This document shows positions 16,435 to 24,752 of a DNA stretch of 26,009 nt, one piece after another. A program made the translations under genes and the position numbers. A model generated the notes under the pieces. That model was not told where the DNA came from, made no database searches, and was given only the letters and a program-made list of their open reading frames with translations. This DNA is from JAKLFA01 sp964450385 (lineage in GTDB: Bacteria; Omnitrophota; Gorgyraeia; Zapsychrales; JANLHA01), in assembly GCA_964450385.1 (NCBI GenBank), contig CAYVEC010000024.1:1-26009 (forward strand). The letters run 5' to 3'. Within the stretch, counting starts at the first letter, position 1. Each line of letters begins with the position of its first letter.

Positions 16435-18861
16435 ATGAAATATCTCTGCGTGCACGGCCATTTTTATCAGCCGCCGCGTGAAAATCCCTGGCTTGAGGAG
16501 ATCGAACTGCAGGATTCGGCCTATCCGTATCCGGATTGGAACCGGCGGATCACGGCGGAATGCTATGCCCCGAATGTGGCCTCCCGGATCTTAGGGCCTG
16601 ACGGGAAGATCGCGGATATCGTGAACAATTATGCCAAGATCAGTTTTAATTTCGGGCCGACCCTCTTGTCATGGCTCGAGCGTGTTGAGCCGGATATTTA
16701 TCTTGCGATCTTAAAAGCCGATAAATCAAGCCAGCATTTTTTTAATGGGCACGGCGGGGCCATGGCCCAGATTTATAATCACATGATCATGCCGCTCGCG
16801 AATGAGAGGGATAAGCTCACGCAGGTCATCTGGGGGATCCGAGATTTTGAGCATCGGTTCCAGCGTCAGCCTGAGGGAATGTGGCTTTCCGAAACGGCGG
16901 TAGACGTTGAGACGTTGATGGCCCTCGCCCGATGCGGCATTCGGTTTACGATCCTCGCGCCTTATCAGGCACGGCATGTTCGGCGGATCGGGACAAAAGA
17001 ATGGCAGAAGGTCGACAGCGGTATTGATACCAAGCGGCCCTATCGGTGCTTATTGCCCGACGGGCATGAGATCGTGCTCTTTTTTTATGACGGCCCTGTC
17101 TCTCACGATATCGCGTTTGCCGGGCTTCTCGCGAACGGTGAAACCTTGGCCAAACGCCTTCTGTCATCTGCGTCTGATGAGAATAACACCGATCAGCTGA
17201 TCCATGTCGCGACGGATGGGGAAACATATGGCCATCATCATCGGTTTGGGAATATGGCCCTGTCGTATGGACTTCATTATATTGAGCAGCAGCGGGCGGC
17301 GCGGCTAACGGTATTGGGGGAGTATCTCACCCTTCATCCGCCGGAGTGGGAGGTGGAGATTGTTGAACGCTCTTCATGGAGCTGCGCGCATGGTGTGGAA
17401 CGATGGCAGTCCAACTGCGGGTGCTGTATCGGAGGGCACCCGGGTTGGGACCAGCGGTGGCGGAAGCCGCTTCGTCAGAGTTTGGATTGGCTGAGGGATC
17501 AGCTCGTCGAGATCTATGAGACCGAAATGGGCCGGGTCTGCGCAGATCCCTGGGGGGTGCGTAACAATTACATTTCTGTGATTCTTGACCGATCAGCGAA
17601 GAATGTGGACCGATTTCTCAAAACGAATATGGGCCAGGTCCTCACCGGGGCAGAGCGCGTAAGGGTTTTAAAACTTCTGGAAATGCAGCGCAATGCTATG
17701 TTGATGTATACGAGCTGCGGGTGGTTCTTCGATGAGTTATCGGGGATCGAAACGGTCCAGATCATCCAGTATGCGGCCCGAGCGATCCAATTGGCCCGTG
17801 AGGCCGCGGGGCGGGAGCTCGAACAGGATTTCTTGATTCGGCTCGAAGAGGCCAAAAGCAACCTTCCGGAATACGGAAACGGCCGGATGATCTATGAGAA
17901 ATTGATCCGTCCGTCGATCATTTGTCTGCTTAACGTTGGGGCGCATTTTGCGATTTCCTCTCTTTTCGAAGATCAAGGCGATGAGGTCTCGGTTTATTGT
18001 TATCGGGTCCGGTTGCGGGACCGGGATGTCCATTCGGTGGGCAAGCATCGATTGGCTCTCGGGCGGGCCCATATTCAGTCGACCGTAACCTGGGAAGAGG
18101 CGGAGGTTGAATTCGCCGTCCTGTATTTCGGCGATTATAATGTCGCGGGCGGTGTGCGTTACGCCCAGGGCGATGAGGATTATCAGAGGATGGCTGCTGA
18201 TTTTAAGCAGTTTTTTGTCGGGAATAATATTACCGATCTCATCCAGAGGATGAATGATTCGTTCGGTCGGCATAATTATTCCCTCTGGGATCTGTTCAAG
18301 AATGAACAGGGGCGGGTCCTTGAGGAGATTTTTAACACGACGCTCGAGTCGATCGAGGGGAATTTTCGCGCGATCTATGACCATTATTATCCGCTTATGC
18401 AGGTGAAGCCGGATTTTAGGATCCCGTTGCCGAAGGCGCTGGCGGTCAGCGTTGAATTTATTCTGAATCGCGATCTCGTGGCGACGATTAACCAGGATGA
18501 GATCGATTTTGTACAGCTCGAGCGTTTGATTCGAGAGATCAAGCGTTGGGCCTTTACCCGTGATAAGGAGACGCTGAATTTTGCCGCCTCTGAACGCCTC
18601 GACGGTCTGATGAGCCAGCTCACGCGGCACATCCGTGATGAGCGCCTTCTTGGCACGATCGCGGAGTTCCTGCGCGTGGTCGAGATCCTGCCGCTTCAAC
18701 TCGAACTGTGGCGGGCGCAGAATATTTATTTTTCGATCAGCCAGCGGGTCTATCCGAAATTAAAGAAACAGGCCAGCGCCGGTGACTCGGAGGCGGCGGC
18801 ATGGGTCAAGAATTTTGAGGCCCTGGGGACGTATCTGAACGTGAGTTATAACACCCATTAG
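16435..18861 (+). CDS. GH57 family alpha-glucan enzyme with DUF3536-type C-terminal region
   Basis: An 808-aa cytosolic protein (no signal peptide). The N-terminal GH57 barrel starts with VHGHFYQPPRE (6-16, motif 1). It has PEGMWLSETAVD with the expected nucleophile Glu 153, and ATDGETYGHHH with the expected acid/base Asp 261. GH57 enzymes include amylopullulanases, 4-alpha-glucanotransferases and branching enzymes. This long form, with a helical C-terminal half of the DUF3536 kind, is seen in genomes with glycogen clusters, but its exact reaction is not firmly known. Position between glgB and malQ supports an alpha-glucan substrate. AGGATGA precedes ATG 16435, and malQ begins 27 bases after the stop. 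Confidence 0.9.
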   Translation: MKYLCVHGHFYQPPRENPWLEEIELQDSAYPYPDWNRRITAECYAPNVASRILGPDGKIADIVNNYAKISFNFGPTLLSWLERVEPDIYLAILKADKSSQHFFNGHGGAMAQIYNHMIMPLANERDKLTQVIWGIRDFEHRFQRQPEGMWLSETAVDVETLMALARCGIRFTILAPYQARHVRRIGTKEWQKVDSGIDTKRPYRCLLPDGHEIVLFFYDGPVSHDIAFAGLLANGETLAKRLLSSASDENNTDQLIHVATDGETYGHHHRFGNMALSYGLHYIEQQRAARLTVLGEYLTLHPPEWEVEIVERSSWSCAHGVERWQSNCGCCIGGHPGWDQRWRKPLRQSLDWLRDQLVEIYETEMGRVCADPWGVRNNYISVILDRSAKNVDRFLKTNMGQVLTGAERVRVLKLLEMQRNAMLMYTSCGWFFDELSGIETVQIIQYAARAIQLAREAAGRELEQDFLIRLEEAKSNLPEYGNGRMIYEKLIRPSIICLLNVGAHFAISSLFEDQGDEVSVYCYRVRLRDRDVHSVGKHRLALGRAHIQSTVTWEEAEVEFAVLYFGDYNVAGGVRYAQGDEDYQRMAADFKQFFVGNNITDLIQRMNDSFGRHNYSLWDLFKNEQGRVLEEIFNTTLESIEGNFRAIYDHYYPLMQVKPDFRIPLPKALAVSVEFILNRDLVATINQDEIDFVQLERLIREIKRWAFTRDKETLNFAASERLDGLMSQLTRHIRDERLLGTIAEFLRVVEILPLQLELWRAQNIYFSISQRVYPKLKKQASAGDSEAAAWVKNFEALGTYLNVSYNTH

Positions 18862-18888
18862 TCGGACGGACGACTGAAAGGAATCACT

Positions 18889-20385
18889 ATGTTGGAACGA
18901 GGGAGTGGCGTGCTGATTCACATTTCATCGCTGCCGTCGGGGTTCGGGATCGGTGATCTGGGGCCGGGGGCCTTTGATATGGCGGACGTCTTAAAGGCGG
19001 CCCGGCAGCGTTATTGGCAGATGCTTCCGGTCAATCCAACGGACGGGATCTACGGAGAGTCACCTTACAGTAGCCCGTCTGCCTTTGCGGGCAACCCCCT
19101 TTTCATTAGTCCACAGGCGCTCGCGGACATCCATTTGCTCTCGGCTGCGGAACTGGCGCCGCAGGATTTTCATGACGAGCATGTTGATTTTTCTCAGATC
19201 CGCCCGTACAAGGAGGGTCTGTGCCGTCGAGCGTTTAAAAAGTTTTCGAGTCAGGGGGCACTTTCGCCCGAGTATCGGGCGTTTTGTGAGGGGGAGGATT
19301 TTTGGCTGCGGGATTATGCGCTCTTTATGACGCTGAAAAAAGTGTATCCCGAGTCGCGTTGGGATGAGTGGCCCGCGAAGTTTGTTGCCCGACGGCCTGA
19401 TGCCCTGGCCGAGATTGAAAAGGCGCATGCCGAGGAGATGGCCTATGTTTATTTTCAGCAATTCATGTTTCACCAGCAGTGGAAGGCCTTGAGGGCGTAT
19501 TGCCGCGGTCTTGGGATTTTACTCATTGGTGATATGCCGATCTATGTCAATGACGACAGCGCGGATGTATGGGCTCATCAGGGGTTTTTCCGATTGGGTC
19601 CGGATCACCGCCCTGAGGTGGTGGCGGGTGTGCCGCCAGATTATTTTAGCACCTCGGGTCAGCGCTGGGGGAATCCTGTCTATCGATGGGATGTCTTAAA
19701 GAATGAGGGATATCGGTGGTGGATCAAGCGTCTGCAGCGGCAGTTCGAGCTTTTTGATGTTGTTCGGATCGACCATTTCCGCGGGTTTGAGTCATTTTGG
19801 GCGATCCCAGCGTCGGAAGCTACCGCGGTGCGCGGGGAATGGGTCGACGGGCCCCGTGAGGATTTTTTGCGTGTGCTGTCGCGCGAGTGTGCGGGAAAGC
19901 CGATCATTGCAGAGGATCTGGGGATCATTACCCCTCAGGTGACGGCGCTGATGGACCAGTTCTCGATCCCTGGGATGAAGGTCTTGCAGTTTGCCTTTGG
20001 GGGTGAGACGGCGACCCACCCATATATTCCGGAAAATTATACAGAGCGATGCGTCGTCTATACCGGAACGCACGACAATAACACGTCGCGCGGGTGGTTT
20101 GAGCATGACGCCTCCGGGGAAGAGAAGGAAAATTTCCGTCGGTATCTTAATGATGAGGTTCAGCCTGAGACGGTCGCGGGCCAACTTATTGAACTGGCGG
20201 AGGGGTCGCGCGCGGTTTTGGCGGTGATCCCGTTGCAGGATGTGATGGGCCTTGGTGCCGAGGCCCGGATGAATACGCCGGGCACGGCGCACGGCAATTG
20301 GCGGTGGCGGTGCCGGCGCGCCCAGGTTGGTGAGGAGCGTCTTGAATGGCTGGCCGACCTGACCCGAGCAGCCCGCCGCGGTTAG
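18889..20385 (+). CDS. malQ: 4-alpha-glucanotransferase, GH77
   Basis: Amylomaltase: moves alpha-1,4-glucan segments between chains, releasing glucose and longer oligosaccharides. It is 498 aa, normal for bacterial MalQ. Family marks are GVLIHISSLPS and GIGDLG at the N-terminus, YGESPYSSPSAFAGNPLFIS, FDVVRIDHFRGFESFW (nucleophile Asp 295), IIAEDLGIITP (acid/base Glu 342) and YTGTHDNNTSRGWF (Asp 396). AAAGGAA precedes the ATG. In this window it should lengthen the short chains left by GlgP so phosphorolysis can continue. The next gene follows after 11 bases. Confidence 0.96.
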   Translation: MLERGSGVLIHISSLPSGFGIGDLGPGAFDMADVLKAARQRYWQMLPVNPTDGIYGESPYSSPSAFAGNPLFISPQALADIHLLSAAELAPQDFHDEHVDFSQIRPYKEGLCRRAFKKFSSQGALSPEYRAFCEGEDFWLRDYALFMTLKKVYPESRWDEWPAKFVARRPDALAEIEKAHAEEMAYVYFQQFMFHQQWKALRAYCRGLGILLIGDMPIYVNDDSADVWAHQGFFRLGPDHRPEVVAGVPPDYFSTSGQRWGNPVYRWDVLKNEGYRWWIKRLQRQFELFDVVRIDHFRGFESFWAIPASEATAVRGEWVDGPREDFLRVLSRECAGKPIIAEDLGIITPQVTALMDQFSIPGMKVLQFAFGGETATHPYIPENYTERCVVYTGTHDNNTSRGWFEHDASGEEKENFRRYLNDEVQPETVAGQLIELAEGSRAVLAVIPLQDVMGLGAEARMNTPGTAHGNWRWRCRRAQVGEERLEWLADLTRAARRG

Positions 20386-20396
20386 TGAGGTGGATC

Positions 20397-20969
20397 ATGA
20401 TTTTGACATGGCGAAGGACGATCAGTGGGGCCGTTGTGTTTTTGGCCCTGCTGATTCTTGTGTCGGTGGGCCGTGCTGAGACAGAGTGTTTAAAGGAGAT
20501 TGAGACCACGTGCCAGGTGATGGACCCGGGCCTTTTCACGGAGGAACGGCTTGTGGTCATTGTCCCGTTCTCACCGGGAGAGCGGGTCCGGGCCGATGAA
20601 CATTCGGAACGGGCGGCCCTCATGATGGTGAAAGGGTTCGCGGATCTTTTTCATGCCTCCTCACGGGTTCGGGTCGCGGGAAGTGACCAGGCCGGTGAGG
20701 CTGATCTTGTGATCGAAGGGACGATCGATGATATGGCGATCGTTCATCGGTGGCGACGCTGGATCGGTCTGCGGCCCCGGGCTCGGTTCCGTGCCCGCGG
20801 TCGTGCGGTGACGGTCGGGTCCTCCAAGACTGTTGCGGTGTTTGAGGTGATCTGGGCCGGTCATGCCCTGACCGGCCGTGGGGAAGGGAGTTTGGACCGT
20901 ATTGCGTATGAGATGGGGCGCGGTTTTGCAGGATGCCTGCTCCGCGAGAAAACGGATATTGCGAAATAA
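20397..20969 (+). CDS. Secreted protein, DUF4410-like
   Basis: A 190-aa protein with a clear signal peptide: Lys/Arg-poor start with WRR, a hydrophobic core of about 16 residues and a likely cut after VGRA (near residue 27). There is no lipobox, so it is probably periplasmic or outer-membrane associated. The mature part has an early VVIVPFSPGERV strand, a central VIEGTIDDMAI and a GEGSLDRIAYEMGRGFAGCL end, resembling DUF4410 proteins, whose function is unknown. GAGGTGG lies just before ATG 20397; the frame is open further into malQ, but that would hide the signal peptide. Placed between malQ and hldD; no functional link is evident. Confidence 0.6.
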   Translation: MILTWRRTISGAVVFLALLILVSVGRAETECLKEIETTCQVMDPGLFTEERLVVIVPFSPGERVRADEHSERAALMMVKGFADLFHASSRVRVAGSDQAGEADLVIEGTIDDMAIVHRWRRWIGLRPRARFRARGRAVTVGSSKTVAVFEVIWAGHALTGRGEGSLDRIAYEMGRGFAGCLLREKTDIAK

Positions 20970-20995
20970 AATGGGTTAAGAAAGGGGAGGACGAC

Positions 20996-21964
20996 GTGAT
21001 CGTGGTGACGGGTGGCGCGGGATTTATCGGGAGCGGAATCGTGGCGCGGCTCAATGAGCGGGGGTGTGACGACCTTGTTATCGTCGACCACATGGTTGAC
21101 GGCGACGGGAAGGAGCGGAATCTAGCCACAAAGAAGTTCCGTGATTATTATGATAAGGCGGTGTTTTTATCAATGGTGACGGCGCGCCGATTCCCAGGTG
21201 ACGTCGAGGCCGTGATCCACATGGGGGCCTGTAGTTCGACGACCGGGACGGATGCGCGCTATTATGACGAGAACAATTTTCAGTATTCATGCCGTTTGGC
21301 GGAATGGTGTTTGGAGCGGGGGATCCGTTTTATTTATGCGAGCTCTGCGGCGACATACGGGGATGGCGAGCAGGGGTATTCGGATGATCACACCATGGTC
21401 CCGTTATTGCGTCCGCTGAATCTCTATGGAGAATCGAAACAGAGGTTCGACGAATGGGCATTGGCCGAGGGCCGGATCGAGCGGATGGTGGGTCTGAAAT
21501 TTTTTAATGTGTTTGGGCCGAATGAGTATCATAAAGGCGATATGCGCAGCGTGGTGCATAAGGCCTATCCGCGGGTGGTTCGGGAGGGAAGGATCCAGTT
21601 GTTCAAATCCTATCATCCGGATTATGCCGATGGGGAGCAGCGTCGGGATTTTGTTTATGTCAAGGATGCGGTTGATATGGTACTTCATTTTTTAGATCAT
21701 CCGCGCCTCGCGGGTATCTACAATGTCGGGACCGGACAGGCGCGTAGCTGGAACGATTTGGCCCGTGCCCTTTTTGCTGCTGTGGGGAAGCCGCCGGTGA
21801 TCGAGTATATTGATATGCCGGAGCATCTGCGGCCACGGTATCAATATTTTACTCAGGCGGTCATGGACAAGATGACGCGTTGCGGTTATGACCGCCCGTG
21901 CTGGACCCTGGAGGCATCGGTCGCGGATTATGCCGGATATTTGCAGTCGGGAAGGCATTGGTAA
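20996..21964 (+). CDS. hldD: ADP-L-glycero-D-manno-heptose 6-epimerase
   Basis: Last step in making the activated heptose used for the LPS inner core. With GTG 20996 it is 322 aa, close to the usual 310. It is a short-chain epimerase: NADP-binding TGGAGFIGS (5-13), then DHMVDGDGKERNL (31-43), a GACSSTTGTD segment typical of HldD, SSAATYG (116-122) and the catalytic YGESK (Tyr 144, Lys 148), followed by FFNVFGPNEYHKGDM. AAAGGGGAGGA five bases before the GTG fixes the start; longer upstream readings overlap the previous gene. It implies heptose-containing LPS or another heptosylated glycan. The other hld genes are not in the window. Confidence 0.95.
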   Translation: MIVVTGGAGFIGSGIVARLNERGCDDLVIVDHMVDGDGKERNLATKKFRDYYDKAVFLSMVTARRFPGDVEAVIHMGACSSTTGTDARYYDENNFQYSCRLAEWCLERGIRFIYASSAATYGDGEQGYSDDHTMVPLLRPLNLYGESKQRFDEWALAEGRIERMVGLKFFNVFGPNEYHKGDMRSVVHKAYPRVVREGRIQLFKSYHPDYADGEQRRDFVYVKDAVDMVLHFLDHPRLAGIYNVGTGQARSWNDLARALFAAVGKPPVIEYIDMPEHLRPRYQYFTQAVMDKMTRCGYDRPCWTLEASVADYAGYLQSGRHW

Positions 21965-21986
21965 TTAAAAACGGCGAGGGGATATC

Positions 21987-23138
21987 ATGATGATCGTGAT
22001 CGCGGCGGCAGTGGCGGTGGTGTGTTTTGTTATTGGGATCGCCTTGGTCTATCAAGCGAGCCTGAAACTCGCGGATGAGGCTCCGGGCGTTCCCACGGAG
22101 GAATTCGTCTCGCTTCAGGGGGAACTGGACCGTGTCCGCGGCGAGGGAGATGAATTGAAGGGCCAGATCGAAATGCTCCGTCTCGAACTTGAGGCAGCGC
22201 GGGTTGCGGTGGCATCCGGCGCCCAGTCCGTGGAAGAGACCGAGCGGCTCCGCGCTCTTGAGCAGCAGCACCAGGACCAGATCCGAAAGCTCCAGTTGAA
22301 TTTAGAATTTTTGGCGAGGAAGGCCGACGAACAGGCCCAGAAGGCGATCGAGGCGATCCGTCAACTCGATCGTGAGCGAAGCCAATTGCAGCAGGACGTG
22401 CAGCGCATTGAAGATGAACAGGCCTCGGCGCGTGTGGACGAGATGGAGGCAGCTCGTGCCGAGATGCTCCGCCAGCTTGAGGACAATCAGACCCGATTAT
22501 CGGTAATGGAGAAGGAACTTTCCGACGAGAAGGCGAGGTCTGTTAAGGAATTAGAAGAGGCCGAGGCCGAGATCCACCGACTGCGGATTCAGAATACTGA
22601 ATTTCAGCAGGGGATCGCGGGTCTTACCGCGAAGATCGCGCGGGTCCGCGATGAGGTTGCCCGGATCCAGGGTGAGAAGGACCGGGAATTGGATGAGGCC
22701 CGGGTCTGTATCGCGCGGCTCCAGGAGGAGCAACGGCGGGTGGATCAAGGGGAGGTGGCGTCGGATGCATCTGAGGTTGCGGCCATGCGGCGTGAGCTTG
22801 AGGTCTTGCGAGCGGGTCATGAGGGTCGACTGCTCGAGGCCCACGACAATATCGAGCGCCTTCAGCAGGAGATCCAGCGTCTTCAGCGTGAAATGGTTGT
22901 GAACCGTCAGGATCGGGAGTGTCTGGAAGACCTAGTTCGGGCGGGCCGTTCCGATGAGGCGGGCGGTATCGCGCAGCTTAAGGAGGAGAAGGCCCGTTCG
23001 GACGCGAGGATCGCAGAGCTGAATGAGATGAATGGGCTTCTGCTCGAACAGGAACAGATTCTCTCCGAGGAGCTTGTTAAGAGCCAGGCCCTAGCCATGG
23101 GTCTTCAAAAAATTTGTGAAGAATTCAATCGACCATGA
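21987..23138 (+). CDS. Membrane-anchored coiled-coil protein
   Basis: A 383-aa protein with one N-terminal membrane helix (about 3-25, starting MMIVIAAAVAVV). A very long Glu/Gln/Arg/Leu-rich region (about 45-370) then carries heptad-like spacing of hydrophobic residues with almost no Pro or Gly-rich breaks. It resembles EzrA- or DivIVA-like scaffold proteins in general build only; I cannot assign a family. Low-complexity repeats such as ERLQQEIQRLQREM occur. GAGGGG precedes the tandem ATG start. It follows hldD by 22 bases and is probably cotranscribed with it and with the next small gene. Envelope scaffolding is a guess. Confidence 0.8.
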   Translation: MMIVIAAAVAVVCFVIGIALVYQASLKLADEAPGVPTEEFVSLQGELDRVRGEGDELKGQIEMLRLELEAARVAVASGAQSVEETERLRALEQQHQDQIRKLQLNLEFLARKADEQAQKAIEAIRQLDRERSQLQQDVQRIEDEQASARVDEMEAARAEMLRQLEDNQTRLSVMEKELSDEKARSVKELEEAEAEIHRLRIQNTEFQQGIAGLTAKIARVRDEVARIQGEKDRELDEARVCIARLQEEQRRVDQGEVASDASEVAAMRRELEVLRAGHEGRLLEAHDNIERLQQEIQRLQREMVVNRQDRECLEDLVRAGRSDEAGGIAQLKEEKARSDARIAELNEMNGLLLEQEQILSEELVKSQALAMGLQKICEEFNRP

Positions 23139-23159
23139 CCTGTATAAAGGGTGCCTGTT

Positions 23160-23561
23160 GTGAACGACCCCATGACCCGTGCTGAGGCCAATGTGTGTCA
23201 TGCGAAGATTGCCCTGATCTTAGGTGACATGGCAGGATGTCAGAATCAACCTGCGGCATTTCAGGAACTCTTACGATCGTTTGAGGAGGAGGTCTTAGGG
23301 TATGTGTCCCGCCAGGACCGGTCGTGGTATGAGGCACTACGGCTGAGGTATCAGGGAGATTCCGCGATCGTGAGACTTTTGGATTTTTTCGAGCTCGATC
23401 TCGTGGATCTTCGGGTATCGCTCATCGAATTTCTTCATCATGCCTTCCCTCAGGTGCAAGGGGTGCATTATAAGGTTTTTTTTGACCGATTTAGGGCATT
23501 ATCTCGGGTTGTTCAGAAACGGCTTGAAATCGAATCCGAGCGTCTTTTACCATTATTATAG
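23160..23561 (+). CDS. Uncharacterised 133-aa acidic protein
   Basis: I do not recognise this gene. It is predicted helical, with FQELLRSFEEEVLGY, VRLLDFFELDLVDL and LIEFLHHAFPQV, and no signal peptide or membrane segment. Two in-frame GTGs are possible starts (23151 and 23160) and an ATG follows at 23172. AAAGGG (23146-23151) is best spaced for GTG 23160, so I use that. It trails the coiled-coil gene by 21 bases. It is probably the last gene of the transcript, because AT-rich sequence and a new promoter follow. Confidence 0.6.
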   Translation: MNDPMTRAEANVCHAKIALILGDMAGCQNQPAAFQELLRSFEEEVLGYVSRQDRSWYEALRLRYQGDSAIVRLLDFFELDLVDLRVSLIEFLHHAFPQVQGVHYKVFFDRFRALSRVVQKRLEIESERLLPLL

Positions 23562-23596
23562 AAGAAGGATGCTGTTTAGGCTTCTTAAAAGAAAAT

Positions 23597-23625
23597 TTGC
23601 TAAAAAACATAATATTTGATACACT
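23597..23625 (+). promoter_or_regulatory. Extended -10 promoter directly abutting the lipoprotein start
   Basis: TTGCTA (23597-23602, 4 of 6), 17 bases, then TACACT (23620-23625, 4 of 6) preceded by TGA (23617-23619), an extended -10. Only six bases separate the -10 from ATG 23632, so the transcript should begin at about the A of the start codon. There is no Shine-Dalgarno in this AT-rich stretch. Confidence 0.5.
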
Positions 23626-23631
23626 CTTTTT

Positions 23632-24111
23632 ATGATTAAGAAATTTATTTTAATTTATAGTATATTTATTATAATTTTGCTCACGAGTTCTTGCGCAAGT
23701 GTTCTTGATAAGCCTCGTTCATGGTGGGGATCGTCTGTTCGAACATTAAATGAGGAACGGAAGACCGCTCAGAATGCGACGTTTGAATGCTCCATGGATC
23801 AGTGTTTTGATGCGGTCCTTGCGATGACCCAGACCTATCAGGAGCATGTTCAAAAGGTTGCTGAATCAGAAAAGAAGATTACGGATGAGGTCATGGTCCG
23901 GTTTATGGTGAACCGTACGAAGCGATGGATCGTGGTTATGAATGTCCCTGGGGCGGTTGACACGACCGAGGTTGGGATTTTTTTCACGCAGCTTTTTGGA
24001 GGGCAGGTCCGCGTGGAGATTTCGTCGCTTAGTTCGTTGGCCAAGGGCATCGTGGCCGAAGGGGTTTTTGCGAATTTGAATCGTAAATACGCCGTGCCGG
24101 GTGGATCATGA
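23632..24111 (+). CDS. Uncharacterised lipoprotein
   Basis: A 159-aa protein with a lipoprotein signal: MIKK, an Ile/Leu-rich core and the lipobox LLTSSC (Cys about 21). The mature part keeps a compact domain (FECSMDQCFDAVLAMTQT, then beta-like strands RWIVVMNV and EVGIFFTQLFGGQVRVEISSLS). It resembles small outer-membrane lipoproteins with alternating strands, but I cannot name a family. The first 50 bases of the gene and its upstream region are far more AT-rich than its neighbours. No ribosome-binding site is visible, and the promoter abuts the ATG. The stop overlaps the next start (ATGA). Confidence 0.72.
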   Translation: MIKKFILIYSIFIIILLTSSCASVLDKPRSWWGSSVRTLNEERKTAQNATFECSMDQCFDAVLAMTQTYQEHVQKVAESEKKITDEVMVRFMVNRTKRWIVVMNVPGAVDTTEVGIFFTQLFGGQVRVEISSLSSLAKGIVAEGVFANLNRKYAVPGGS

Positions 24112-24680
24112 AGACATCGGTTTTAGTGGAACAGCGTAAGCGAATCATTGAGGCTGGAGGGTGGTTGTGGGATAAAAATTTGACGTCGGCCCGGAGTGGG
24201 AATCTGAGCGTTCGCTGCGGGGAGGGGATCCTGATAACGGCGACATCAACGTCGTTGGGTTTTTTGACAGATGATGATGTCGTTTATGTAGGTCCCGATG
24301 GAGAGCTCGGTCCTCAGGGGGCTCAGCCGTCGACTGAATATCCTCTCCATCGACGTGTTTATGAGTCGATCGAGGGTTGCCAGGCGATCATCCATGCCCA
24401 TACAGTGTATGCGAATGCGTATTTTTTAAGATGGAAAGAATTGGCCCCTCAGATCCTGGAATCGAAGTATGTGCTGGGGGACGTGCCTGTGGTGGATCAG
24501 TCGACGTTGACGGTGGAGGATGCGGGGCCTGTGGTCCACGCCTTGGCGCGCAATCCAATTGTCCATCTGAGGCGGCATGGGAGTATCGTGATCGGGCAGG
24601 ACCTTTTTGAGTGTTTTATGCGGCTTCAGTCGTTGGAATATGCGGCCCATGTTGAATTGCTTGTTCGGAGGGATGGTTAG
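24108..24680 (+). CDS. Class II aldolase/adducin family protein (FucA/MtnB-like)
   Basis: A 190-aa zinc enzyme of the class II aldolase fold. ARSGNLSVR (28-36) binds phosphate; STEYPLH carries the usual catalytic Glu (77); IIHAHTVYANA gives zinc ligands His 96 and His 98; RRHGSIVIG gives the third His (158). Relatives include L-fuculose-1-phosphate aldolase, L-ribulose-5-phosphate epimerase and methylthioribulose-1-phosphate dehydratase; at this length and with this HG.IV.G motif any of them is possible. Its ATGA overlap with the lipoprotein gene couples translation of the two, an odd pairing of a cytosolic enzyme with an exported protein. The substrate is not readable. Confidence 0.85.
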   Translation: MKTSVLVEQRKRIIEAGGWLWDKNLTSARSGNLSVRCGEGILITATSTSLGFLTDDDVVYVGPDGELGPQGAQPSTEYPLHRRVYESIEGCQAIIHAHTVYANAYFLRWKELAPQILESKYVLGDVPVVDQSTLTVEDAGPVVHALARNPIVHLRRHGSIVIGQDLFECFMRLQSLEYAAHVELLVRRDG

Positions 24681-24697
24681 GGAATCGGATCCGGCAG

Positions 24698-24727
24698 TTG
24701 CAAAAAGGCCGGGCGATCATGTATACT
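24698..24727 (+). promoter_or_regulatory. Probable promoter of the PC4-like gene
   Basis: TTGCAA (24698-24703, 4 of 6) and TATACT (24722-24727, 5 of 6) with an 18-base spacer. Transcription should start near 24734. A strong GGGGGTGAGGGAG ribosome site follows, just before ATG 24753. Confidence 0.6.
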
Positions 24728-24752
24728 TAACCAGTTAGGGGGTGAGGGAGCG

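Noticed and set aside
17737..18699. 320-codon open frame on the minus strand opposite the GH57 gene
   Set aside because: A shadow frame produced by codon bias; the sense-strand protein is clearly real.
23562..23586. AAGAAG...CTTCTT hairpin after the 133-aa gene as a terminator
   Set aside because: Six weak pairs, a 13-base loop and no T-run.
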